Notes: generated from the letters alone by a model not told the origin. A DNA stretch of 41,494 nucleotides from Nemertoderma westbladi (GCA_032718475.1 JAUCBJ010007803.1:1-41494); one strand, 5' to 3'; shown: positions 1-10,094, counted from the first letter of the stretch. Made by a program: numbers and translations.

Positions 1-441
1 CGGGAGGACGGGCAGGGTAGGATCATACGGGTCCAGAAGGTGGGCCAACAATTGAAGAAAATTATTAATGTAGAAGAACGCAAGGGAGTTGAGCCGACTA
101 TTCGAGTTACTCGGGATACGGTATCACTTCCAAGAGAACCGGTAGGAGGATCGGGACATACACCAGCTGATCAACAGGGGGCGCAAGCTACTCTTGGGTC
201 TGCGTCGTCCACTTCTCGCGCGTTCCCAGACGTTCTACCAACTGTAGCGACAACTGATCGGTCACGAGGAATTGGTCGAGGTTTTGGGATGCCAAATAGA
301 CGAATTTGTGAGGAAATAGTCGCACCGTCTCTCAACGTCCCAAGTAAACCAGTGACTCGCCCCATTAGTCCCATATCGCGAGCAAAGTCACCTGTGCGCA
401 GTTTTCGAGGACGCGGCAGGGCTCGATCTACTAAGCGATAA
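1..441 (+). CDS. 3' end of an unrecognised Arg/Ser/Pro-rich open frame (partial)
   Basis: The frame is open from the first base of the window and ends in TAA at 439-441, so the N-terminus lies upstream. About 146 residues are visible; there is no in-frame ATG, so no start can be chosen. The protein is basic and low in complexity: Ser/Thr/Pro-rich in the middle and ending in an Arg-rich tail (RGRGRARSTKR) that resembles RNA- or DNA-binding tails. I see no catalytic motif. Directly after the stop comes a purine run (440-456, one C interruption) and then TGGACGG, which is where a polypurine tract and the start of a 3' LTR would sit in an LTR retrotransposon. The frame could therefore be the tail of a retroelement polyprotein or the last exon of a host gene. 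Function unknown. Confidence 0.4.
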   Translation, partial: REDGQGRIIRVQKVGQQLKKIINVEERKGVEPTIRVTRDTVSLPREPVGGSGHTPADQQGAQATLGSASSTSRAFPDVLPTVATTDRSRGIGRGFGMPNRRICEEIVAPSLNVPSKPVTRPISPISRAKSPVRSFRGRGRARSTKR

Positions 442-454
442 AAGGGAGGGCAAG

Positions 455-1010
455 GGTGGACGGAAGACTCGTGGGCCTTTCTTATGATTTGTGATTTATT
501 TTGAATTATATGTTTTATATTTAGAAAATTTAGTAAAACTTATATTTTATATTTGTGCTTATTCCGAACTTATGCAATTTGTATTGTTCCGAATTTATGA
601 AATTTAGAAATAAGAATTTATATTTTGTAAAACTTATATTTAGTAAAACTTATATTTTATATTTGTGATTATTCCGAACTTATGCAATTTATATTATTCC
701 GAACTTATGCAATTTATATTGTTCCGAATATTATGCAATTTATATTTTATGAGCAGTATTACAGTGAAACAGAAAGTAAGAGTAGATGGAAGACTCGTGG
801 GCCTTTCTTATAGTTTCATTTGTAAAGTGTTATATTTTGTATTTAGAAAGTTTTATAGTTAGAAAATTTTGTGCTCAGAAAGACTCATATTTGTAATTAT
901 TCCAAACTTATGCAATCTACATTTAGGTACGAAAGTATTTGTAATTACTTGAATTTATGCAATATTTGAGATGCAATAGTAGATGGAAGACTCGCGAGCC
1001 TTTCTTATTG
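455..1010 (+). repeat. AT-rich block with three copies of a 30-bp motif and 25-bp tandem units
   Basis: The motif containing GGAAGACTCGTGGGCC followed by TTTCTTA occurs at about 455-485, 782-810 and 979-1007; the third copy is more diverged. Between them, 540-750 holds imperfect tandem copies of a unit containing ATTCCGAACTTATGCAATTT. The arrangement looks like internal duplication of one AT-rich non-coding block, such as a 3' UTR or the U3 part of an LTR. No coding capacity is evident. Confidence 0.6.
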
Positions 1011-1426
1011 TTTTCATTTATTTGTATTTGTAATTGTTTAAATTTATGCAATATTGAGATGCAATAGATTTATATTGGTGAATTTAATTTAGATTTATAT
1101 TGTACTTACTTAGTAAAGCCTTAAATACGTAAAGTTTGAATTTGTAATTATTTTGTATCGAATCATTACGTAGAAAGGAAGTATTGTTTGAAATTTAATT
1201 GTAAATATGTAAGTACGCCCCTAAGTATTCTATAGTTTGATTGATTATTGGTGAAAACCGTATATTTTATGCACGATAATATCCTGTTTTCATGGAGCGG
1301 TATAGAATTATATTCCCTAAATGCCGTGGATTTTCAAAATTTTATTTTATTCGAATTAACTTTGTAAAGATTGCTTTGAGTTCTCATTAGTATTGGTTCT
1401 ATCTATTGTACATCTATCGGTCAAGT
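1011..1426. other. AT-rich non-coding stretch
   Basis: I see no open frame, RNA gene or clear repeat. It is A/T-rich DNA continuing the block to its left, with further short echoes such as TTTATGCAATATTGAGATGC. Confidence 0.5.
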
Positions 1427-1501
1427 GGTTCAGTAGCTCAGTTGGTAGAGCGTTGGAAATTATATGTGTAGTAGGTATCGAGTTCGAATCCTAGTAAGTA
1501 C
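1427..1501 (+). pseudogene. tRNA-like sequence (tRNA pseudogene or SINE head)
   Basis: The 5' half is a textbook tRNA D arm: TAGCTCAGTTGGTAGAGC, with GCTC (1436-1439) pairing perfectly with GAGC (1448-1451), which also gives a pol III A box. A B box-like GAGTTCGAATCC follows at 1480-1491, at the right spacing for a tRNA of about 75 nt. The anticodon, T and acceptor stems do not pair well, so this is not a functional tRNA. A T run (1506-1512) just downstream could act as a pol III terminator. A tRNA-derived SINE head fits equally well, since RTE-like LINEs that could move SINEs are present in the window. Confidence 0.55.
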
Positions 1502-1936
1502 GAATTATTTTTTGTGCAGAATTTCAACTCATTTAAATTAACCGCTACAAATTAATTGCATTTGTCTGTACCAATAAGGCTGTAGTTATTTGATTGTAAC
1601 CAATGTCGTGTAAGTTATATATTAGCTGGACCAATAGCTATCTTTAAAACCTTGTTAGAATCTATAGAACAATCGAGAATTTTCTCGATTGATTGCGGCA
1701 CAAATTTAGTATATAAAGGTGCGATTTCGTTCATTAGTTATTATACTTACACAAACTTCTTATACATTCTATCTATCATTCAATCAATCTCTCTGTCGTG
1801 CTTAGTTTATTCTCAGATTACATTGTATTATAATTGTGTCTTCTGTAATAAAGTCAGAATATTCTCTCAGCTTTTCTATCTGTTTTACTATGAATTCACT
1901 ACGGTGAACAAACTCAGGGACAGGATGGCCGGCTAG
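1502..1936. other. AT-rich stretch, no gene recognised
   Basis: There are chance-length open frames on both strands but no recognisable motif. Small inverted pieces are present, for example TCGAGAATTTTCTCGA around 1672-1687. Confidence 0.4.
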
Positions 1937-2107
1937 AGATCGGGCCGCAGCAATGAACGGGAACATCACGGGAATGTAGACGAGAGACAACCCGCAATAC
2001 CATTTAGAGTTATTCGCCCATCGCCTGAAAGGTTAGACAGCGTTCGATCCTTGCTACCTAAGTATAAGACCAAAAGATCAAAAGGTAGACGTAGTGACAC
2101 GCTGTAA
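1937..2107 (+). CDS. possible short Arg/Lys-rich coding fragment (hypothetical)
   Basis: A stop-free run of 56 codons follows a TAG at 1934-1936 and ends in TAA at 2105-2107. It has no ATG start. The translation is charged and strongly basic at its C-terminus (KYKTKRSKGRRSDTL), in the style of the tail that ends at 441. Local base composition is higher in G+C than on either side. A splice acceptor-like CCGCAG ends near 1950, so it could be a terminal exon or a decayed retroelement tail. Chance is also possible at this length. Function unknown. Confidence 0.2.
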   Translation, partial: RSGRSNEREHHGNVDERQPAIPFRVIRPSPERLDSVRSLLPKYKTKRSKGRRSDTL

Positions 2108-3500
2108 GCCCAAAATTACATCATAGGGACTGTACTGTCTTGATTCAGGAAAACCCACAGTGGACCTTCACATTCCTACGGGGGGAGGGATAGCGCAGGC
2201 AGATACTAGTACGCAGATAGGACGTAGGCACACTGGTACAAGGCATACACATTGGTTAGGGTGCAGCAAACTGTACGCTTAACTCTTGCTAAGTACAGGT
2301 GCGTGTGCGACTATTTGCAGTACGACAGTGTCCATTGCATTAGAACTTGTAGGCTAGGGGGTTGCTGTGTTTTCACCTGAATTGGGATTGTACCGTTCGG
2401 GCGGTAGGGCAGTTTACACTAGGCGCAAATAAATTGAGGCTATCAGGGATATACTAACATCTACCGTGTCCCCGCCAACGCCCTAATAGGAAGTTACCCG
2501 GACTACCTGGGTGACCTGGGTACGCCTGCAGTAGTAAACTAACACATCTCTTCTTAGTATCAGGGACCTGGTACCTAAAATTGCCGAATTCTGGGCGTAG
2601 TATTAACCTTATGCCTGAATTTGAATCCTGGAAATACGCAAGAGGGGAAGGAACCTTACCATTCGTGAGTATTGGACCTACAAGTTATAAAATTAGAATA
2701 TTCGTAAATGCACACCGTACCCAGTAATTATATATGTGAAGGAGCAAAACTGTTTTGACCGTTCAGAATTAACACACGCGCGTTAGAAATTATTTACACC
2801 TCGAAATATATAAAATTAACTTTGTCCGTACTGTGCTTTGCCCGCTAGTTAGACATCTCCAAATCTCTGCCTGTACCTAGCTAGCGTCCCTTTGCCCAAC
2901 CATATAAATCACACCGCGGCAAAGTATACGAGCCCCTTAGTCCGTCAGTGAGTCAGCCTGATTTTAGGATTCGCTGCGCGGGATTTTGTTTCATCGAAGT
3001 TTGTCTGCTCGTAGACTGTTTTCTGCCTCACCGGTTATAAGAGATCAATACTGCAATATATTCGCTTACTTAGAGTTTACTGTTTTGGTGAGAAGGTCGG
3101 ATTTATGATTTGATTTACAAACTTTACAGTAAGATATTGCAGGTATTGTTACCGTCTCTTCCAATAGTAGGAATAGGCGTATCTCTTCAATTAGTAGCTG
3201 GGATGAGATATATCTTTCCAACAATACACCTGGACTCATTTTCTCAGATCACAAAAATACTGTAGGCCTCCTATATTAATAGCTTCCTATAATAAATATA
3301 TTAATAGTGGCACTGTAAGTGGTATGGTATGAGTCTTTATAGTTTGAAATGTCACTTTGGTGTTGTATGTATATTGTTTTCTCTTTAGTATTATAATCAC
3401 AAGCTTTAATTTATTCATGTTCATTATCACTCCAGCCAGCGTCAATACAGTGTTACGGAATTAAATATATTATATAATTATACCCTGAAATATAAAGCCC
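2108..3500. other. non-coding region with a possible TATA-type promoter
   Basis: No convincing open frame or known element. The part up to about 3060 is less A/T-rich than its surroundings. CATATAAATC at 2901-2910 is a fair TATA box, and about 30 bp downstream is a TCAGTGAGTC stretch of initiator type. This could be the promoter of the putative LTR discussed under findings, but nothing transcribed from it can be recognised. Past 3240 the DNA is A/T-rich and featureless. Confidence 0.3.
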
Positions 3501-4028
3501 TTTTTCCTTTACCGAAATCCCTCCTTTCCATTCATAAATATTAAGGAGGTAGTTTCGCGCCCAAAGTCATCTGAGTAATCATAATGGCAGGATGGGGTGT
3601 AGCAGGACATCTTACCACATAAAAATTAAGGATAGTTATTGTGCAACCAGATAAGTTATCCCACCACACTCCATTTTGCCCTTCTTCTTCCATTTTATCC
3701 GTATCCTTCCCTACTGTAAATGTATCACTACAGGACGCCACCTTGCGGCAAAAATTGAAATGTATATCCCTCATTTATATACACAGGATGTGTGTCCTCA
3801 TTTCCTGTCTAGGGGGTAACTAGCTATGAATGTCCTCATTGCCTATGTAACATGTGATCGCAAATATAATGAAACTTATTGATTTTCATAATTTGTCTTC
3901 ATTGGAAACATGTAGAGGATATCTTGACGTACATTTTGATACCTTGGTTGAATTCACAGCAACAAAAAGAAAAAAGTCCCCAATTCCACTGTAGGAAGTA
4001 GCAAGTCCTCAATTGGCCCCCTAGACAC

Positions 4029-4029
<1 letters not shown>
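3501..4029. other. no gene recognised
   Basis: There are only short overlapping open frames on both strands around 3541-3820, with no motif to favour either. The right end leads into the C-rich and G-rich runs of the repeat beginning near 3970. Confidence 0.4.

Positions 4030-4061
<32 letters not shown>
4030..4061. repeat. (GT)n microsatellite
   Basis: An almost perfect GT dinucleotide run of about 16 units at the left edge of the GGGGAC-rich repeat. A similar run is at 13500-13522, also next to GGGGAC/GTCCCC motifs. Confidence 0.95.
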
Positions 4062-4062
<1 letters not shown>

Positions 4063-4073
4063 GTGAACTGGTT

Positions 4074-4180
4074 CAAACAGGGGACAATAGCATGAATACA
4101 CAGCGACAAACCGGGGACGATCTACAATCCGGGGACGTCCCCGGAATGAAAAGATATCAAAAATGGAATCTACGTACTAA
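4074..4180 (+). repeat. GGGGAC-rich dispersed repeat, copy 1
   Basis: Three GGGGAC boxes are spaced along about 70 bp and end in the palindrome CCGGGGACGTCCCCGG. The same arrangement, including GCATGAATACACA between the first two boxes, recurs at 12563-12660. Flanking DNA from 3970 to 4490 contains further GTCCCC and GGGGAC words. It is a dispersed non-coding repeat of unknown class. Confidence 0.7.
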
Positions 4181-4726
4181 AATTAATGGATTCTGAAAAT
4201 TTCAGATCATTTCGGCGATGTCCCCTCTTCCACCCAAACCTGTCAAATACGTGTGTAAATTTGTGTTTGAGTTTTGAAAATTTCACTGACCCCAGTATAA
4301 TGCGATAGTTTCAAGTGTCCCCATTTCCATACAGTTAATATAACATTCCAAACACACGTTGTAGTATGGGTGCTGTTGTTCAATGTGGGGACTGGAATCT
4401 ACAATGTAATTAATATGTTGTGATCTAATTTAACATTTTGACCAAACGCAGCAGTATGTGTGGCATGGATCAAAATGGGGACTAGGAATTCATTGTCACC
4501 TAAAAAGTAGAGATTAATTTTAAGTAAGTAGAATATATATATGTCGAATGTGCCAATTTGGAAATCAAATACTTTAGTAATCGTGTTTTAAAGCAGAATG
4601 GCGCCCCCAACTCCCTTATCTATTATTTCAACAAACAATAAGAAATCAAAATGAATATATAATTTTATGACAAATTTTCCTGATAAACAACTTGATATAC
4701 ATTTGCAATATACAATTGAAAGTGAT
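4181..4726. other. non-coding, with scattered GGGGAC words
   Basis: No gene recognised. GGGGAC-type words at about 4385 and 4477 and their complements at about 4220 and 4317 continue the theme of the adjoining repeat. An open frame on the minus strand at 4588-4806 has no recognisable feature. Confidence 0.35.
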
Positions 4727-5114
4727 TCATGAAGGACATTCATTAAGAACGTTACGTTTCCTTTTCTTGCTATAATTTGTATGAGCTGATTCTGACTCAA
4801 ATTCAAATTCAGTTACTTGAAAATACATCCATATCATCTTTACCAGAAACATTTCCCGAATCAGTATCAGAATTGCATAGATTGTTTTTATCTTCTTGAG
4901 AATCACCACAGACCATGTCACAGTTACTCAATGCCGGATTGCTGACATGTTGCTCACTGATGCAATCTGCAAGTTCAGCATAGTTGCTGCACCATGTAAA
5001 CTCCTTAACAATATCAAGAACATTGGTGGTAGTTAAATCTGATGTATCAAATAAGTCATGCCTTGAACGCATGGTGTGCATAACAACAACAGACGCAGTT
5101 AACCTTGCCCCCAA
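4727..5114 (-). pseudogene. possible broken gene: acidic region then basic tail (hypothetical)
   Basis: On the minus strand a frame from about 5085 down to 4809 encodes an acidic, Ser/Asp-rich stretch that looks protein-like (for example DSQEDKNNLC, SDTDSGNVSGKDDMD). It then stops. Another frame takes over at about 4815 and runs to 4727 with FEFESESAHTNYSKKRKRN, a basic cluster like a nuclear localisation signal. The switch may be a frameshift, an intron edge or chance. There is no usable ATG at the left limit of the frame (the extreme codon is TTG), so an exon is more likely than a whole gene. It abuts the 33-bp minisatellite. No family is recognised. Confidence 0.25.
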
Positions 5115-5118
5115 ACCC

Positions 5119-6125
5119 TATCCTCCTCCAACGACCCTGCCCCATCCACTCCTTCAACCCCCAACGACCTCGTCCCACCCACTCCTTCAACCTCGGACAA
5201 CCCTGCCCCAACCACTCCTTCAACATGCGACAACCCTGCCCCACTCACACCTTTAAACTCAGACGACCCTGCCCCACTCACTACTTAAAACTCCGACAAC
5301 CCTGCCCCACCCACTCCTTCAACCCCCAACGACCTCGTCCCACCCACTCCTTCAACCTCGGACAACCCTGCCCCACCCACTCCTTCAACATCCGACAACC
5401 CTGCCCCACTCACACCTTAAAACTCCGACAACCCTGCCCCACCCACTCCTTCAACCCCCAACGACCTCGTCCCACCCACTCCTTCAACCTCGGACAACCC
5501 TGCCCCACCCACTCCTTCAACATCCGACAACCCTGCCCCACTCACACCTTTAAACTCAGACGACCCTGACCCACTCACTCCTTCAACCTCCGACAACCCT
5601 GCCCCACCCACTCATTCGACCTCCGACAACCCTGCCCCACTCACTCCTTTAAACTCAAATGACCCTGCCCCACCCACTCCTTCAACCTCCGACAACCCTG
5701 CCTCACTCACTCCTTTAAACTCAGACGACCCTGCCCCACTCACTCCTTCAACCTCCGACAACCCTGCCTCACTCACTCCTTTAAACTCAGACGACCCTGC
5801 CCCACTCACTCCTTCAACCTCGGACAACCCTGCCCCACTCACTCGTTTAAACTCAAATGACCCTGCCCCACCCACTCCTTCAACCTCCGACAACCCTGCC
5901 CCATTCACTCCTTTAAAATCAGACAACCCTGCCCCACCCACTCCTTTAAATTCCAACGACCCAGCCCCACCCACTTCTATAAACTCCAACGACCCTGCCC
6001 CACCCACTCCTTTAAACTCCATCGACACAGCCCCACCCACTTCTTTAAACTCCAACGACCCTGCCCCACCCACTCCTTTAAACTCCATCGACACAGCCCC
6101 ACTCACTCCTTTAAACTCCGACAAC
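5119..6125. repeat. 33-bp minisatellite, about 30 units
   Basis: Imperfect tandem units of 33 bp contain ACAACCCTGCCCCACTCAC and then CTCCTTYAAMCTC. Because 33 is divisible by three, long frames stay open on both strands. On the minus strand one frame reads as an 11-residue repeat (EFKGVGGAGLS-like) through the whole array, except for stops at about 5288-5290, 5417-5419 and 5612-5614. On the plus strand a frame is open over 5105-5569. Units at the left part show higher-order duplication, with blocks around 5297-5420 and 5431-5550 nearly identical. Composition is strongly strand-asymmetric (C-rich on plus). Confidence 0.95.
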
Positions 6126-6249
6126 TTAGGCACTTCAATATCTCTCTGTATCTCTGCTTTATTGTCCAATCTTCAAGTTGCTCTGCTTCTTTTTGGGTAA
6201 GATTTGATAACTTCCGTGTTATTCCACCTTCTTCTTCTTGTATTCAATA
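6118..6249 (-). CDS. possible short exon next to the minisatellite (hypothetical)
   Basis: A 46-codon stop-free stretch on the minus strand, in a different frame from the long minisatellite frame, encodes a hydrophilic helix-like sequence (LSNLTQKEAEQLEDW, then TIKQRYREI). It ends at a TGA just inside the array. A second minus frame starts with an ATG at 6169 and runs straight into the 11-residue repeat. I cannot name a family. The stretch matters mainly because protein-like sequence lies on both sides of the array on the same strand. Confidence 0.2.
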
Positions 6250-6544
6250 CATTTTCTCCTTCCTTTTCAACCCCATAAACACGTTAACATCCATGTATTT
6301 ACAATTATTTTATACATTGATTTCATTTACTATTAATACACTTTGTAAAAAGTAGCACTTTTTAGAGGTCGGCCAGAGTGTGTTTATTATCTGAACGAAG
6401 CGAGTGTTAGAAAATGTCATAACGCTATAAAGTGCATCTTTCTTATAAGTATGTTTGTAATTTTCTCCAATTATATCAACTTTATACATAGAAACTTGTT
6501 TGCACTTAACTTGAAATTGTGCTCATCTATCCCATCATAGTAGA
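6250..6544. other. no gene recognised
   Basis: A/T-rich DNA between the minisatellite flank and the start of LINE homology; no repeat or RNA gene seen. Confidence 0.4.
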
Positions 6545-7048
6545 CATGTACCGAACAACAAGAGTCCCACAAGAAATGAAAACAAATAAGTTGGTGCCAG
6601 TTCCCAAGAAGGGCAACCTAACACTATGGTTCTTTTCGGGGAATCTCATTGATCTCGATTGCTGCAAAGCTATACAATAGGATTCTATTAAATCGCATCA
6701 GGGATCCCATTGAGAGACTGCTCCGTGGAAATCAGAATGGGTTCCGTAAAGGTCGTGGGACCATGGAGCCCATTTCAGCACTTAGAGAGATAATTTTAAG
6801 AGTTATCAAAAAAGAAAGACAGGCATCTGGCTGTTATCTTTGTTGACTTCTTCAAGGCCTTTGATTCAGTCTCTCGCACAGGTATGTTCAGCATACTTTC
6901 ATTATATGGGATTCCTGATGAAATTATTGCAGCAATCAGATCAGTATACGATGGTTCGACAACATTTGTGTCTACTGTTGACGGTGACACAGATCCATTT
7001 GAAGTGTTATGGGGCGTCCTCCAAGGAGACACACTTGCACCATTCTTG
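6545..7048 (+). pseudogene. LINE family B, copy B1, 5' part: reverse transcriptase fragment
   Basis: The translation matches the RT palm/fingers of the intact element at 19239-22070: PVPKKGN, ISIAAKLYNRILLNRI, GNQNGFRKGRGT, then the first catalytic Asp in VDFFKAFDS, and LQGDTLAPF at the right end. The reading frame is broken. A small insertion lies in the NYRGIS region (about 6627-6640), and there is a frame change near 6835 just before the VDFF motif. The copy lacks the endonuclease and starts abruptly at about 6545, as expected for 5' truncation. At 7048 homology stops inside the LAPFL motif and resumes at 10095, so one LINE was split by about 3.05 kb of other DNA. Confidence 0.85.
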
Positions 7049-7082
7049 GTGGGATAAATATTTCTCCATTTGACGCAACACC

Positions 7083-7120
7083 GCCGCGGCCGCTATGAGG
7101 GAGGTGAATACCGCGGCCGC
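7083..7120. repeat. two CCGCGGCCGC boxes 17 bp apart
   Basis: CCGCGGCCGC occurs twice around 7085-7120, separated by TATGAGGGAGGTGAATA, in otherwise A/T-rich DNA. Each box contains overlapping palindromes (CCGCGG and GCGGCCGC). The reason for the pair is not visible. Confidence 0.7.
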
Positions 7121-8499
7121 TCCTAAAGCCGCAGGCCATCGCTAACTATATAGGTTAACTTGGGATTCTGGGGGACTTTTCGATGAAGGAACTGACCAAA
7201 TTTTTTTATTTTCTCACCAGGGGAGCGGCTCGGAATTCTAAGATATTAGCAACTCTAACATTATTAAATCTAACCCTTCGACGGACACGGCGAACAAAAA
7301 ACCGACATTTTTTCGACAATTTTAAAATTTTTTTGAAAGGCGCTCTACAGTGGCTCGAAAAAACCCTAGGTTATTGCTTAGCCGACGCCGGGATACGATA
7401 GAAGGGATTAATTAGTGAATTCGTTTTTTTTTTCAAAAAAGATTACCACGCCTTTTTTCCGAAAATGTCCGTCAAAGTTGAAAAAACGGACAAAATGACT
7501 TTGCGGGATCCGCTATAACTCGGCTAATATTGATCGTACGGGGACGAAAGTAACGCGGTTGGAAAGGGGAAGAGTGGTACTACCTTCGTATCGAATGGGG
7601 GTAAGATATTTATTAAAATTTCGGGTGGAAAAAGGGGCTGTAAATTTGTACGTTTTTGTCCGTCTTTTTTGGAAAACTTATTTCCGAAATGTTTAATTCG
7701 ACAACGCGGGTAGGAATCCACTAATTCTTTTATGAAACTCGTAGAAGACCATTGGGGCTACGTTCCTATCGAATGGGGGTACAAAAAATATGTCGGCAAT
7801 AGGGGCCAAAAAGGGCCAGAATTTGTAAAGTAGTTTTTATCGAATAATTTTTTATTTTTAACTTTAGTTGGTTAAGGTACATTCTATACAGTCAATATCC
7901 ATACGGGGAATTCAAATATGCTATCGGTTTTGCTCCAAGGATGATATTAAAAAAAATGAGGGCCAAAATTATAATTTCGCGCTTCAAACTTGCTTCGTGG
8001 GAAATCGTCTAGCTCGAAAACTACTTAACTTACGGGAGATTTGTTTACACAGACTTATAGTGCGTTAAATTATCTATCTAACAGCGTTAATCACAGCGCC
8101 GGAGGTATTATAAAACTGGAGCGGCAGGCGATCGTGTGAAATATAATATTTATAAAAAGGGACGAAAAATTTTTTTTTTTAACAAATCGCTATTCCATTA
8201 TAATTTAGCGTATTGCGCCAAAAGTACCTGTAAAAAGTATCAAATTAACTCCGCTATCTTTTATCTTAACATATATAATTAAAATTACGAATTTTAAGGG
8301 TCGAAAAATATCGCGTTATTTTGGCCCTTTTTTTTAATTTTTTTGGGGCCAAAAATAACCCCTTCTCAAAAGATTAAGAAAAAAATTACGGCAAAGAATA
8401 TACCAATTTTATTGAATTTGGACCACCAGAACCGAAGTTAGAGCGATTTTAGTGAAAAAATAAAAATAATTTTTTTTGCAAAAAAATTAAGAATGGTCA

Positions 8500-8572
8500 G
8501 GTCAATATTGGATTTCGAACCCGCGAACTTAGGTTTCATTAACGTGATTGATAACCACTAGACTATGTGACC
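8500..8572 (-). pseudogene. tRNA-like sequence on the minus strand (tRNA pseudogene or SINE)
   Basis: Read on the minus strand, 73 nt begin GGTCACA and end TGACC, which partly pair as an acceptor stem. TAGTCTAGTGGTTATCA is an A-box/D-arm sequence like that of Glu, Asp or His tRNAs, and GGGTTCGAAATCC is a good B box. The T stem and anticodon stem do not pair properly, so a working tRNA is unlikely. A T run on the minus strand (complement of the A run at 8480-8486) follows and could end pol III transcription. It lies inside the DNA that splits LINE B1. Confidence 0.55.
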
Positions 8573-9428
8573 AAGAGAGTTTGAAATTTTCGAGTGACTA
8601 TTTTTAAACATAAATAACTTCGGTTCTACAGGGCCGTTTAATCTGAAACTTTTTTCATTGGATAGAGGATAGATTGTAGTGTGTGAAATAGGATACAACT
8701 TGGGAAAAGACTTATGTGCACTTAGTGCAAAATGCACTTAAATAGTGAACATTTTTTCGATATTTCAAACACTATTATTTCCAGTTCTATTAATCGTAGA
8801 ATGTTATTTTTTGGATTAAAATGTAGTTTGGAATGATTTCTAACTATAATCGTAACATTTGTTTAACTTTTTATGTCTATAAAGTGACTTAAAATGTCCA
8901 TGAATATGGTCCAAAATCGCAAATCCAGATTTATTAAATTGGATTTTTGACACTTTTAGCGACTGACACTTGATCATACACCATCGTAGATCGGTAGAGG
9001 ATAAACATAAGTTTGTTAAATAAGAGCCACCATTACGATCTGCTAAAGTGCATTTGTACAAATAAGTGTGCAAAAGTGCAAATTTTTTAATAAGGTCAAA
9101 TTATATAGTATTGGGTTCTTTTCTTTGCAGATACTTTATTTTCATATTAATATGTTGTTTGAACCTTACTGAGCGCATTAGGGGATATGCGTACAAATAA
9201 CCGGCCCTTATGAGGCTTCGATTGGGTAAATTAATAAAACATAAGGTTGTATAGTATAATATTCTAAAAACCAGTGTGATATTAAATGCACTTTAAATAA
9301 TAAATAGAAATCAAATAACAATTGGACCACACAATTAAAAACTCGCACAATTTTGTACTTATTATATTGCTTCAAATTAATTCAACAGTGGATATTTGGG
9401 GGAAGGGGGGAAGTTACAGTGTGCATTC

Positions 9429-9477
9429 GGGGGAAGTTTGGTGAACTGCATTTATGCAGTGAATCCAAACTTCCCCC
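9429..9477. repeat. perfect 13-bp-arm hairpin with nested inner stem
   Basis: GGGGGAAGTTTGG at 9429-9441 is matched exactly by CCAAACTTCCCCC at 9465-9477. Inside, ACTGCAT (9445-9451) pairs with ATGCAGT (9454-9460). The 49-bp structure would form a long two-part stem. The preceding G-rich stretch (9399-9410) shares the GGGGGAAG word. No transcript or coding sequence is associated with it. Confidence 0.85.
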
Positions 9478-10094
9478 TTTGATATATCATATACTTAAGA
9501 CATGCTAGGGTGAAGGGGAAATATTTGTTACTGTCACACTTTGCTTCCATTTATCCTATCCTTTATTATTACCCCAGTCAGATAAGAGATAATAAATCAG
9601 TAAAAACTAAACTAAACTGTCTTTCATGCAAACAAATTTCTAATTAAAGACGGGTGAATGACCATGACCATGGAAATAATTTTAAATATAATTGTATATC
9701 AACTATTTGGGGAGGCTTCCAAGTTAAACCCGAAAACAATTATTTTGTTACATAGTAAATAACGTTGTATGTTCTTCTTCCTCTCATAATAAAATATAAA
9801 TGAAATATCTCAGATCGCTATGCCCTGTAACATTTCACAACCAAAATATTTAAGTGTGAAAAGTGTAGGCCTACCACACTCCGCCCAAACTACCGCAAAC
9901 GCATAGCCAACAAATTTAACAAAAGGTTACATACATGTTGGGTTCATGACGAGATGAGTGAAAATTTATCGCGTAATATAAAGTAAAAAATTAAGAGACC
10001 TCCACCCAGCAGGCCTCCACACAGGCTCTCCTCCACTTTCTTACCCAATGGATATGTTGTTGTAATAATCTAATATTGGGGCGGCTTTCTCTCG

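Larger units (their letters stand above)
7049..10094. other. 3.05-kb AT-rich DNA interrupting LINE copy B1
   Basis: The LINE frame breaks after CACCATTCTTG (ending 7048) and continues with GTTCATTATTGTGG (from about 10094). The intervening DNA shows no open frame of note, no RT, transposase or integrase motif, and no clear terminal inverted repeats. It holds a G+C-rich spot at 7080-7135, long A and T runs at 7200-8480, a tRNA-like sequence at 8500-8572 and a hairpin at 9429-9477. It could be a non-autonomous transposon, several nested insertions, or DNA brought in by rearrangement. Confidence 0.7.

Noticed and set aside
5105-5569. 154-codon plus-strand Pro/Thr/His-rich open frame
   Set aside because: Produced by the 33-bp repeat; no protein-like flanks on that strand.
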